NCBI GenBank assembly: GCA_963513935.1 | Contig: OY740768.1 | Span: 42,650,368 to 42,714,367 of the forward strand | Reading direction: 5' to 3' | Origin: Aphrophora alni | Lineage: Eukaryota > Arthropoda > Insecta > Hemiptera > Aphrophoridae | Length of the DNA: 64,000 nt | In this document: in pieces, positions 39,701 through 49,482 of the stretch | Position numbering within the stretch: the stretch's first letter is position 1 | Layout of the letters: every line of letters starts with the position of its first letter | The notes under the pieces: model-generated | The model's database searches: none | The model's input: only the letters and a program-made list of their open reading frames with translations | Told to the model about the DNA's origin: nothing | Program-made: the position numbers and the translations under genes

Positions 39701-40235
39701 CTTAAATTAAATATACTGTAATAAACGTATATCTGACTCAAACAATAAGACAAGTAACAATCACTATTAAAATTATATTAATATCTAAGAACGAAAGAAG
39801 TATTATAATAATATATTTACCACAAATAATACTACAATGTAATAATATAAGAAAGTACTCTAACTTAAACACTTTGCCTGATGCTAAATTTAGCTACCGA
39901 GTTCCCCTTTTGTGTCACTAAGTACCGGTACTTGATTTCATCAACAGCTGCTTTTAAAACTTTCTTACATACAATGTTAAAAATTTGCCCCAAATAATTT
40001 GTTGTAGATTTTGTCACGCAATACATAAGTGTATTACATTTAATAAACCCATTTCTAATAACTATAATGTTTTCAGAGTTTTGCGTATTTACATGTTGCT
40101 TTGTTTTATAAATTGTGGTGTACGTGTGTTTTTATTTGTTTAAAAAAAAATATTGTTTTTAAATATTCTTCATAGAAATTGCAAAATGAAGTAAAAGTGC
40201 ACGAGTAGTGCACAGACTTCTCAGCTTTGCATCTA

Positions 40236-40236
<1 letters not shown>
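33718..40236. other. Long AT-rich non-coding stretch
   Basis: No gene or dated element is recognised. Two short related blocks, around CTACAGTCCAAACACGTGCAC (37362-37382) and CTACAATGACCCAAACACGTGAT (37720-37742), lie about 360 bp apart and suggest an old duplication. The 38.04-38.24 kb part is slightly GC-richer and unassigned. Confidence 0.45.

Positions 40237-40268
<32 letters not shown>
40237..40268. repeat. Poly(A) run, about 32 bases
   Basis: An uninterrupted A-run. No retroelement body is recognised on its 5' side, so it may be either a simple repeat or a retroposon tail. Confidence 0.9.
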
Positions 40269-40270
<2 letters not shown>

Positions 40271-40639
40271 CTTAAGTAGCTGAACCAAATAATATTAACC
40301 AAATTTTTGTTTCTCAACCTTAAATTTGGTATTATAAATGACCAAATTACACTAAATGAGAAATTTTAGGTCATATATCTACGTAGATCATACATAAGAA
40401 CAAAGTAGAAAATTGTTTTAAACTGTCGACATTTTTATATTTGCAAATATTTAACATAACAAACATAATCGGTCAATACAGAAACTAGCTTACGTATTAA
40501 ATTTGACTGAATATCTACTAAAAGTTCTGACTACTTAAGGATTATTATGTTTTTCATGTTCGAAATATGTAGTTAATATTTACAGTTTTTACCAATAATT
40601 TTTTAATTTATAAAATAAAAAGTATATGTTATAGCTAAT

Positions 40640-41285
40640 ATTTAGTAAACATTTCAAGCTTAATACAACAACGTAACGTGTAAGCTATAAGTAATATACT
40701 ATTCTAATTTAATCATTATTTTAAATAGCAGTCTTTTTTTTAAAAAAAAAAAACCCCATACTTTGTTCCAACTAAAAAATCGACAAAATTTCAACTGTTA
40801 GAGCGGTAACACATTCGCACACACAAACTCACAAGCAGCATATTGGGACAATTTCGAACAAACACTTAAAAACATATTCTAAGTGTCATAATAAGGTTGC
40901 TTGTAAAGTACATCGGATATATTATTATATTTGGCTACTGTTGATGCATAAAAATCAGATATGGATAAGAGTAAGAGTTTCAAGCTGCATACAATAAGCT
41001 AACATGGTACATCGTGTAAGCTATATGTAACATGTAATTCTCAAGATTATTTTTAATGGATGTGATTTAAAAAAAATACCCAATACTTTATCCCAATTAT
41101 TATAAATAGCTGACAAAATATTAACTGCTAGAGCGTAACACATATAGATACACACAAACCCACATGCAGACAAATACTCACTTGTGTTAATTTAAACAAA
41201 CTGATTCTGAGTGTCATTATTGTAAATTGCATCGGAATTATGATTGGCTACTTTTGATATATAACACAATATGTGTAAGTTGCCT
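40640..41285 (+). repeat. Imperfect tandem duplication, about 320-335 bp per unit
   Basis: Landmarks recur in order. GTGTAAGCTATA is at 40679 and 41014. A TAA-AAAAACC(C)-ATACTTT block is followed by GCTGACAAAAT or its equivalent. GAGCG(G)TAACACAT is near 40801 and 41131. CATCGGA...GGCTACT(G/T)TTGAT is at 40911 and 41230. Distances fall from 335 to 319 bp, reflecting indels. No coding frame spans it. Confidence 0.75.
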
Positions 41286-41603
41286 GCTTGGACTGATTAC
41301 ACAGGGTGATGGCGTTACTTTTCTCATTCATTACCTATTACTTCGTCTTCATTATTCTATTGGGCTTAAAGTAATTACATTAAGCAACAAAAAACAAACA
41401 AACCTGTCTTATAATAAATTATATTTATATTTTTATTCAACATTCTATAATCATATTAATTTAGATTTTTTTTTTCTTCGATATTTAGTGAAGAAAACCG
41501 AAAAATATAATAATTATTGTTAAATGTTTCTCACATAATACCTCAAAAATAAATTATTGTACAAGTAATATCTGCCTGAAAATATCAACTATGGATGTAA
41601 TAG

Positions 41604-41732
41604 TATATTTCATCACTAGGACCAAAAGTGAAGCTTTTCAATACAAACTCAAGTTTAACAGCCGAGGCGGAACCGAGGACGGAAAATGAGCGAGGATCAA
41701 ACAGCTTCTTTTGGTCTAAGTGATGAACTATA
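41604..41732. repeat. Small foldback element (about 130 bp)
   Basis: The left arm TTCATCACTAGGACCAAAAG is complementary to the right arm CTTTTGGTCTAAGTGATGAA, apart from one or two mismatches, and the flanks (TATATTT/AATATA) also pair. The core contains three related GC-rich segments (CGAGGCGG, CGAGGACGG, CGAGGATC). It has MITE-like geometry, with no target duplication established. Confidence 0.65.
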
Positions 41733-42219
41733 TTTTTCGTTATACTGTAAATAATATTTAAAAAACAATTTCACAAAACCTAAAACAGTATAACCTATTT
41801 ACGTTCATATCGATGGTAACAGCTGTTTTAACGGTTATTAAGAATCGAGAGTATCGGTTGTTTTTATAGATGCTTTACAATCGTTAATTAATTCGTATAA
41901 ACGAAGTAACAGCTGATGACCTCGACCTCAACTAATGTTTTTAAGTCCTAGGTTTAAAAATAACAACTTCAGCATCTCAATGCATGTATTAAAAACAGCT
42001 GTTTTTGAAGCAGTATGACGAACAAATAATTTTACATAGTTATAAAACATGTAAAGAAAAAAACTTTTTGAAAATTGGCGATTTCGATAAATTTCTTTGA
42101 AATGTAAAATTAATGCAGTAAGAAATGTCACAAAGAAATGAAATATTGTGAAAATAATTGTACAATGTTTGTGCATAATCATTTTTACATCATTTATTCT
42201 TACATATAATTAATAGTAC

Positions 42220-42590
42220 TTTAGTTTTGTAATGCTAAGAATGACAGGTCCGATTCCTTAATATGCATCCCCACTGCCTCTATAATCACGTGCAGGACAT
42301 GAATCAAGGAGGCTGTCTGTTTCCCAAGGTACGTGCATCAATGAAATTTAGCTGACTTTGTATAATATAATGATTCCTTTGATTAAAGGCAGAAATATAG
42401 TCAAAACAGCTGATTAAGAATGTATTCACCCAACTTAAATGTTGTTTGAAATGTGTAGTTATTTTATTATTTATAAATATATAGGTCGGTCACCTAAGTT
42501 TGTAATAATCAGAAATGTGACAAATTTACATATTTAAAGTGTGATTAAAAAATATGTAGCCAAACTTCAAAGATTGTACATCCAAAAATA
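42220..42590 (-). repeat. Dispersed repeat, copy A
   Basis: Its reverse complement aligns by eye with 52.29-52.62 kb. Shared landmarks are TTTCTGATTATTACAAACTT, ATATTTCTGCCTT(A/T)A, AAAGGAATCAT, CAGCTAAA(C/T)TTCATTGA, GACAGCCTCCT(A/T)GATTCATGTC and CTGTCATTCTTAGCAT. There is no coding frame. The family is unknown. Confidence 0.8.
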
Positions 42591-43941
42591 AATAAAAAAG
42601 TCATAATAAACATATACCTGAACTTTATTTTTCGTTTGTATTTTTTATTTAAAACAAATTATAACTTCGGAAATTAAAACAATATGAGTACATTTGGTAT
42701 ACACATTTTTAAGCAACTTTTTACCATAATACAAAAACTAAGACACATATAAATTGGCTGTCGTTAACAAATTTTTACGCCTTTTACAATTCCATTTTTC
42801 ATTTTCAAAAGTGAATTTATGATTTTTACCAACTACATATAGGAAATAATAAAACTATGGAAAAACTTTGCACACATTTTCTCACCCACTTATACAGAAA
42901 ACCAATAAACATACCAGTCGGCGGCAGCCAATATACAAATTTATATTTTCCAAATTACTTATGAACAGAAATTTTCATGTTCTTGCTGCTTGTTACATAA
43001 ATTTGATATAAAACTTCACAAATCGTCCAACTATTTTTAAAAATAGACAAGGCCTAAAAGTAATTCTATCTTCCAAGACAGTTCCCACGATCCTTTTCAC
43101 TTTTAGACCTATTACTCCCAAATTGCCATTATTAGGGAAATGTCGATCAATATTTTTTTGTTTAAGCAATTAGGGCCTACGTTTTTAAACAATTCAATAG
43201 AATCGTTAGAAGTAAAATCGATAAGATTTGCATATAGAAGACGTTTATTTTACACCTAGATTTTGAATTATTCAATTAATTTTTTGTTTGTTTAAAGCTC
43301 CCATGGATGCAGCTAAAATATTCCTCTACATATAGTTTCAATGACAAAAAATGTATCTAACTCGTATGGGCTGTTAAAACATATTGTGTCACCATACCAG
43401 ATAGACGTAATTTTTTTAAAACTACTTTTTTATATATGAAGACCAAAAAGCGGATAATTCCGTGAAAAACTCAGCAAGTATACTTTCATTATACATCAAA
43501 ATATTATTTTTTTACTAAGAATGTGTTGAATATGTTCTATGTGATAATGTACTAGAAAATAAGCTAATTTGCAAACCTCACGGAAGGAGGCAGACCTTAG
43601 AGTGTAACATTATGCGCCGTTTCTGAAGCTTACTTTGAGTATTTGTGAAAACATTTTATAATATAATTCGTTTTGAATAAATATTCCTCTGAAATCATCC
43701 ATTTTGTGTTTATTAGAAAATTTTTCGAAGGGAATATTATCTATTGTATCAGTTATTACGATAATCAGAAGTGAGATAAGTACGTTTATCCTGATCCTTT
43801 GAACACGTTTTCTAGTTGTTTTGAAAACTCATATCGCAGAAACAGAATATGTTCATCTCGCGTAACATAGGAAAATGTATGTTAATTTCAAAATTAACCA
43901 ATAAGTTTTTTTAGTTCTAAATCAATAAATTTTTACCTTTT

Positions 43942-43989
<48 letters not shown>

Positions 43990-44092
43990 AAAATACCAAA
44001 TTTTGTGTCACTTTTACTGGCTATATACGCCTTGAGATTTCCAGAGTTAAAACGTGATGTTTGTTTGTCTAGAACCCAAACTCTTAAACTGA
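42591..44092. other. AT-rich non-coding stretch
   Basis: It contains an (AT)n run of 40 bases at 43945-43984. Nothing else is recognised. Confidence 0.55.
43945..43984. repeat. (AT)n microsatellite
   Basis: Uninterrupted AT alternation. Confidence 0.95.
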
Positions 44093-44290
44093 TTTTATTG
44101 TTGAAAGGCGAAAACCAAAAAAGAGAAATAAAACAACATAAAATATAGGCCCATAACCCTCGAACACTCTAATAGCGTGAGGGTCAAGAGTTAATTGAAA
44201 TATCTATCCCAAGACTACATGATAAAAGGTGTAGATCCATCTAAGTTCTAAGTCCATACCTACTAAAGTGACACATTACGGGTTTTTCAA
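44093..44290 (+). repeat. LTR of the Ty3/Gypsy-like family (copy 3), possibly solo
   Basis: On the plus strand, TGTTGAAAGGCGAAAACC is followed by an ATAAAATATA block. Then comes CCTCGAACACTCTAATAGCGTGAGGGT, nearly identical to the minus-strand LTR at 49.1-49.3 kb (CTCGAATACTCTAATAGCGTAAGGGT). It continues with AAAGGTGTA(G/T)ATCCA and CTACTAAAGTGA. No coding remnant is attached on either side, so it may be a solo LTR. The ends are approximate. Confidence 0.6.
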
Positions 44291-44950
44291 TTTATTACAA
44301 AAGCTTGATATTTATCATAACGATCACAAGGAATTTAATAACAGCAGAATTATAGTGTTTTAACACAATTAAGAAAGGAAAAAAGTTGTTAAAAATGGGG
44401 TGTTTGAAAACTGTACTACTATTTGTTCTGATTTATCAAAATAATGTACTACTTAGACCAAAAAATTATTGCACTTTTAAAAACTGTTGCATATTAAGAG
44501 TAAGACATGAAAGTACAAATATCGGACCATGACCATCTCCACCTCAGGATTTGATTTATTACAGCTTCTAAGTTAACATAATAAGTAGAAAACACTTGAG
44601 TTAGTTATCAATTTACCTAATCAATATAAGCGTACAGTTTTTTATTGTAAGTCAAAGCTCGTATAGTCGAGAGAACAAACTGGCTATAGCATATAAATAA
44701 TTAAAATAATAGCCAATTTTTGAAGTCTTAACAATCACATTATTAACTCACTAAATGAATTTTCCAAAAGTTGTGATCTAGCTAAATCGCACCCAAACGG
44801 CAGATTCCCCGCATTTCACAATAAATTTGTTCGATCCAGTTTCAAGATAAAATTTACAAACCTACAAGAATTGCTCGTTTAATCGTATTTCATACATTTT
44901 ATTTATTTCAAAAATAGGAAAACAATAACCATATTGAGAATATTATTATA

Positions 44951-44993
44951 CAGAGTGTTCCAAAAAGGACTGTACAACTTTCAAAATTCATAT
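44951..44993 (+). repeat. Mariner left terminal inverted repeat
   Basis: It begins CAGAGTGTTCC and pairs with the right end through AACTTTCAAAATTCAT. A TA precedes it. Confidence 0.9.
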
Positions 44994-45855
44994 ATATTTA
45001 ATGAAACAAGGTACAGAACTGGTTTTGGTGTTATTAAAGGAAAACATTTCAAGTTTTATTACCTTTAACTAAAGATGTTCTATGTGGCTTCCGTTGGTCA
45101 TCCTGCAGACATCCCATCGGTAGTCGATTTCTTCCCAGACTCGCACTAGCATTTCAGGTGTAATTTGCTCAGCGGTAGCGTAAATTCTTGCTCTAAATTC
45201 AGGTAGAGTGGCCGGCAAAGGAGGTACGTACACCATATCTTTTATGAAACCCCAGAAGAAAAAGTCTAGCGGTGTCAGGTCTGGGGAACGGTGGGCATGC
45301 AATTGGCGCAGCACGGCCAATCCATTGACCTGGAAAGCTGTCATTGAGAAAATCCCGGACGTCAGTCAGATAGTATGGTGGTGCGCCATCTTGCATGAAG
45401 TAAACATTTAGTTCTCGGTCATCCTCATCGATCTGTGGTATCAAAAATTGTTGCAACATATCAAGGTACACTATCCCGTTGATGGTTCTCTCTTGGAAAA
45501 AAAGGGGCTTAACATTTTCCTCTTGCTCAACACACAAAAAACGTTCACTTTAGGGCTATCACGAACATGTTGCAATGTTTCATGTGGATTTTCACTGCCC
45601 CAAATCATACAGTTATGTGTGTCAACCTTGCCACTTAGGTGAAAAGTTGACTCGTCAGAAAAGATTATGTTGTCCAAGAAATGTTCATCATCATCCACTC
45701 GATTTAACATATCCACACAGAAGTTCTTACGGGAAATCTTATCAGTGCCTTTAATTGCTTGTAAAAGTTAATATCGGCACGGTTTCAAATGCAAACGTTT
45801 TCTCAACACACGCCAAACTGTCGTATGTGGGACTTGCAACTCACGAGATGCACGC

Positions 45856-45860
45856 CGCCG
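45856..45860. repeat. Transib target-site duplication, left copy
   Basis: CGCCG directly precedes CACAGTG. It is repeated exactly at 47908-47912. Confidence 0.93.
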
Positions 45861-45899
45861 CACAGTGGAGTATTCGACCTCCAAACGTGGCCAAAATTA
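45861..45899 (+). repeat. Transib end with RSS-like layout (left)
   Basis: Heptamer CACAGTG (45861-45867) is followed by 23 bases and then CCAAAATTA (45891-45899), in the place of an RSS nonamer. Confidence 0.75.
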
Positions 45900-45931
45900 T
45901 TTTTTAAGTGATTTTAATTTTTAATCGAATT

Positions 45932-46136
45932 TAATAATATTTAGTGTACTTTTTACGCAAAAGCTCTGATATTAAACTACTTTTCGCATACTTTGATGCT
46001 TTTCAAACACATATTTTTTTAATTATTATTATTTTTTTTTTTTTACATAAAAAATTATGTGTTTGAAAAGCATTAACGTGTGCCAAAATTAGTTTAATAT
46101 CAGAGTTTTTGCGGATAAGTACACTAAATATTATTA
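45932..46136. repeat. Foldback repeat inside the Transib (arms about 78 bp)
   Basis: The arm at about 45932-46013 is complementary to the arm at about 46055-46136, roughly four-fifths identical by eye, with an A/T-rich loop of about 40 bases. Paired landmarks are ATATTTAGTGTAC, CTCTGATATTAAACTA and GCTTTTCAAACACATA. It is either a subterminal palindrome of the Transib family or a MITE inserted in it. The outer edges read TAATAATATTTAG on both sides. Confidence 0.8.
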
Positions 46137-46444
46137 TTACACTTTATTTATTACTAATGCTTGATTTGTAAAACAGTTTTAATAATAAATTTTTAGTTTT
46201 ATGTGCTTACAAAAAAGGCATAAAAGACAAAAAGATACTAAAATAATATTGTTGTATTTATAAATATTTACAGGTGGGAAAAAACATCTTAATAACATTG
46301 TAATATTTTACATTTTATAGTAACATTTTCAAATACATAAATTGAAATTAAAGTCATAATGGTACATTTGACCTATTTTACTGTGTTTTGTGCGCGAAGC
46401 TAATCAGATTCTTCAAAGTCTATTTCCTTTTCTTCTCCATCATC

Positions 46445-46806
46445 TTATTTGTCATCTAGATCCTCATCTTCTTCTGAGTCGTAGACAGATTGCTCGGGAA
46501 GGAGAAGCTTCAGTGTTTCACTTGAAAATGGCTGACTTTTTTTTCTTGATTTCGAACGTGAGCAGCTTAACAGAGGATCACTGCTCAAAAGCAGTCTATT
46601 GAGGACATCTCTGTTGCATACTTCCGTGTTGGACTTAAAATACCTTAATAAGCGAGTGAGTGAGCCTTGCTGGTCACCGGGGCAGTTCGTCATAACAGCT
46701 ACTCTTCTTTCCATGAACTGGAGATGTCCTCTATTGTTCGTTCGGGAGATTCTTTGAAAAAGTTGTAAAGCGACCTTCTAGTATACTCAAATTCCATCTT
46801 CAAAAT
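46445..46806 (-). pseudogene. Transib transposase remnant, last exon
   Basis: On the minus strand GCTTTTCAG (acceptor) precedes an exon starting at 46806 with ILKMEFEYTRRSLYNFF. A one-base change of frame near 46712 separates it from a second frame that runs to the stop at 46445. That part contains LTRLLRYFKSNTEVCNRDVLNRLLLSSDP, then SSETLKLLLPEQ and an acidic tail (SEEDEDLDD). The RLLL-SSDP / S-E-L-LL arrangement fits my recollection of Transib transposase C-termini, but I could not search for it. The catalytic DDE residues are not present. With the upstream exon it would encode only about 140 residues, far short of a full transposase. Confidence 0.5.
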
Positions 46807-47423
46807 CTGAAAAGCAATCAATAATAATAATAACACACTCCTAGATTAAACAAGAATATTGGGTAGTTATTGGCTTATGAAATTGAGTAAAAAAAGTTAC
46901 TTATTTAAAACGTATTACATAATTGCAACACCCAGCTGCATTGCTGACGTGTAAGTGTGAATTTCCTAATCTCTTCATATTATGTGTTTTTATTAAAGTT
47001 ATACTTAAAGTTTATATACTAAATGTTAACTAAGAAATTGAATTAATATTTAATTACAGTAATAATTAATTTTGTCTAATAAAAGAACAAAATAAGTTAT
47101 AAGAGGACAAAGGTAATCCATTAACAGATTCTATGGGATCATAAATGTGTCACATACTGTACTTTTTAATGACTTTGGTACCCAATGATATATGAATACA
47201 CAAATATAAGTTAACATGTAATAACACACATAAAACTACACACATAAAAATAACAGAGTGCATAAAAGTGTATTAGGTTAATGTTTTACTAGAGAAAATA
47301 TTGAATAGTCAGATCATCAAAATCAAGTACTTTTTCGTAGATAAAAAACATTGAATTAAAAAAAAAATCACAAATAGAAATGGCACATATATGCGCAAAT
47401 TATTTTCTTTCAATTGGTCTTAC

Positions 47424-47490
47424 CTGAGCATGAATGTTCAGATTCTGGTAAAAGAAGTGCCCGACAGTGCCTGACACACCTTCATAAAGC
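47424..47490 (-). pseudogene. Transib transposase remnant, upstream exon
   Basis: On the minus strand an open segment reads KLYEGVSGTVGHFF and then QNLNIHAQ, ending CATGCTCAG before a good donor GTAAGACC (47423 downward). Its frame joins in phase with the exon at 46806, giving an intron of about 617 bp. The upstream boundary is unclear; the sequence becomes A/T-rich with stops beyond about 47490. The missing N-terminal and catalytic parts indicate an internal deletion. Confidence 0.45.
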
Positions 47491-47868
47491 TTATTAAAAT
47501 TTGAATTTGAGAAAAAAATACAAATTCTTAAGGCTTTTTGTACTTAAGCAATTTTTTTAAACTGGAATTTAGAAATATATAACTAACTAAGATTAATGTA
47601 ATTAAAGAACTTACCTTAAATAACAGGTGTACGAAGTTTAAATGAGATTCGTCAATAAATGGTCAAACTAAAAATATATTACAAAACCATGCAATTGAGC
47701 AATTAATTCAAAAAGTCACGTCCACAACAAGCAGTGACTGATGTTCAACTGGCTGTAGGTCGCACCGTATGTGACTCAGACGCCCGAGGTAGACGTAGTC
47801 AGACGCGCCAGTTAGTCACCTTTACGGCGATATAACTTTTACATATATTGAGCAAATTAAAATTTTTG

Positions 47869-47907
47869 CCTTTTTGGCCATGATTTGCGTACAAATACTC
47901 CACTGTG
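47869..47907 (-). repeat. Transib end with RSS-like layout (right)
   Basis: On the minus strand heptamer CACAGTG (47907-47901) is followed by 23 bases and then CCAAAAAGG, a good A-rich nonamer-like block at the same distance as at the other end. Confidence 0.75.
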
Positions 47908-47912
47908 CGCCG
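47908..47912. repeat. Transib target-site duplication, right copy
   Basis: CGCCG, identical to 45856-45860. Confidence 0.93.
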
Positions 47913-48306
47913 GGTCGATTTCGTAGGGCTGTTGATAAAACTTTGTCTAACTAGCTCAACGACTTCGTCAGATGTGCTTGGCCGATGTGAGGATTTCTTA
48001 TGTTTCACTGAGCACCCTGTTTTCTACAAAACATCTATGCCACTCATAAATTGTAGGCCTACTAGGAGGATCTTTAGCGTACTTGCTATGAAAATTACGC
48101 TGAACTGTTGTCGCCGACTTCGATTCTTCAAACCAAAACATACAGCTAGCACGCTCCGGTCCAGTGGAGGCAGCCATCTTTAACGTAATTGCCGCTATCG
48201 CTTGTGCAGCGCGATTAGGCACTAGCTGACTACGCGAGTTAAAACTTGATGTGTTTCCCTTTAAAACAACACTAAAACGAGTTCTGTACCTTTTTGGAAT
48301 AATTTT

Positions 48307-48349
48307 ACATGAATTTTCAAAGTTGTAAAGTCCTTTTTGAAACACCCTG
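48307..48349 (-). repeat. Mariner right terminal inverted repeat
   Basis: It ends CCTTTTTGAAACACCCTG and is followed by TA. It mirrors the left end with about three to four mismatches in 40. Confidence 0.9.
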
Positions 48350-49059
48350 TATATAATGTTAGATGTATAAAATGATCTGTTATTATTTGTTAAAATGTAA
48401 TAAAACGAATGCTAGTATTGTACTAACAAAAACCAAAAATATCCATATTATTTTATCTACATCTCTACATATAGTATAGTTGAAGTTCACCGTAAATTGA
48501 AATGCTTTATTGATAAACGTTATACATGTAAACGTCGTGTTTAGTAGAAAAATAGAAGTTATTTACTGAAGAGGGAAGCATGTGGTGCCAACAATGATAA
48601 GGGAGGTCGCGGACACCTGTTTCGAGTGCTCTCGACTCCGCCGGCAAATTAACGCGTCTCCTCTATTCTACTCAACAACCAATTTTCTCCAAGTACGTTT
48701 TACTACTCTCCTACGAAATTAATTTTCCATTGTACTAAACATTAAAGCTCACTTTCAAACACACTATAAATTGACTTTAATAACATACGACAGATTTACT
48801 TACGGCAGTAAACCAAATTATTAGTATTATTATTATTATTATTATATACAACAAACATCTTCACATGTCAACAAACACTTACATATTTTTACATTTATAC
48901 ATTATACAGAACTAAAAATATCTATCCATTTAAATTGAAACCTGGAATAGTGCATTCAAACTATTACTGAACAGTGCATACTCATTTCTTAGTGCATAAC
49001 CTAACATACTCGTACCATTATTTATAGACCATTAATGACACAATCTGTTTCCTGCTCAA
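48350..49059. other. Non-coding stretch with a GC-rich block
   Basis: The block at about 48570-48670 is markedly GC-rich (CGGACACCTG, CTCGACTCCGCCGGC) but has no long frame and no convincing splice pair, so it is unassigned. An (ATT)n microsatellite lies at about 48824-48845. Confidence 0.5.
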
Positions 49060-49330
49060 AGCTGTGGGCAGTTGAATATTATAACCCTCAAGTTCTCACT
49101 TTAGTAAGTACTGGCTTGGAAATCCCGAGAGAACATGGTTGGATATACACCTTTCTATATCTAGTCTTGGATTAGATCCCTTTCTTTCAGATCTCTTTAA
49201 CCAACTCTTGTTCTTTTCCAACCCTTACGCTATTAGAGTATTCGAGTGCTAGGAGTCTTATTTTATGCTCTTTTCTTCCTTTTTTATAAGTCGATGATGA
49301 CTGGGAGGTTTTTTGCCTTTAAACAAAAAG
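49060..49330 (-). repeat. LTR of the Ty3/Gypsy-like family (copy 2)
   Basis: It begins near TGTTTAAAGGCAAAAAACC (49326 downward) and ends around 49060-49080. It lies just downstream of the integrase remnant, as a 3' LTR should, and is homologous to the copies at 19.07-19.34 and 44.09-44.29 kb. Confidence 0.6.
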
Positions 49331-49482
49331 AAAAATCTAATATATGTCCTGAGTTGCCTTCTCAGCTTCACCACATTTCTTTTACAGGTCTGGTTATGAA
49401 ACACTATTATATAGTATATAAGACTATAGAACAGTCCAGTGACTCGTCAACAATCCAATCCATTTCCGTGGGTGTGATCTGT

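Larger units (their letters stand above)
45861..47907 (-). mobile_element. Transib element inserted in the mariner transposase
   Basis: A 2047-bp insertion interrupts the mariner reading frame. Both ends begin CACAGTGGAGTATT (45861 rightward and 47907 leftward on the minus strand), then share a short block ending TGGCCAAAA. The flanks are an exact 5-bp duplication, CGCCG (45856-45860 and 47908-47912), matching the GC-rich CGNCG preference known for Transib. The CACAGTG terminus is the known link between Transib and the recombination signals used by RAG1. The interior on the minus strand holds remnant exons that look like a transposase C-terminus but no catalytic core. It is an internally deleted, probably non-autonomous copy. 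Confidence 0.88.
45069..48177 (-). pseudogene. DUF4817-type mariner transposase, broken by mutations and an insertion
   Basis: Transposase for cut-and-paste movement of the surrounding element. The start is the ATG at 48177 (MAASTGPERASCMFWF). The N-terminal DUF4817-like HTH (residues about 5-55) has FEESKSATTVQRNFHSKY and PTIYEWHRCF. A frameshift near 48000 joins the next frame (SSHRPSTSDEVVELVRQSF). The Transib insertion interrupts the second HTH after SPTKSTRR. Beyond it come RELQVPHTTVWRVLRKRL and a TAA at 45768-45770 where Gln is expected. The catalytic core follows: IIFSDEST (first Asp), FMQDGAPP (second), then a 2-bp loss near 45280 before RSPDLTPLDFFFWG (third). The second-to-third spacing, allowing for the loss, is about 36 residues. 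The C-terminus reads to the stop at 45069. Confidence 0.92.
44951..48349 (-). mobile_element. Mariner-like (DUF4817-type) DNA transposon, split by a Transib
   Basis: The left end (44951, CAGAGTGTTCCAAAAAGGAC) and right end (48349, reverse complement CAGGGTGTTTCAAAAAGGAC) form inverted repeats of about 40 bp with few mismatches. Each is flanked by TA (44949-44950 and 48350-48351), the target duplicated by Tc1/mariner elements. The total is 3399 bp; removing the Transib and one CGCCG leaves about 1347 bp, a normal mariner length. The transposase lies on the minus strand and nearly fills the original element. The copy carries at least two frameshifts, one in-frame stop and the insertion, so it is dead. 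Confidence 0.92.

Noticed and set aside
40106..40288. Open frame with a poly-Phe run
   Set aside because: It is produced by translating the 32-base A-run on the minus strand.
45208..45642. Plus-strand frames across the mariner transposase
   Set aside because: They are antisense shadows of the transposase, which has conserved motifs on the minus strand.
47998..48345. Start of the transposase at the upstream ATG near 48345
   Set aside because: That ATG lies in the inverted repeat. The family-like protein begins at the ATG at 48177.
48570..48670. Host exon in a GC-rich block
   Set aside because: No long frame and no convincing acceptor-donor pair on either strand.
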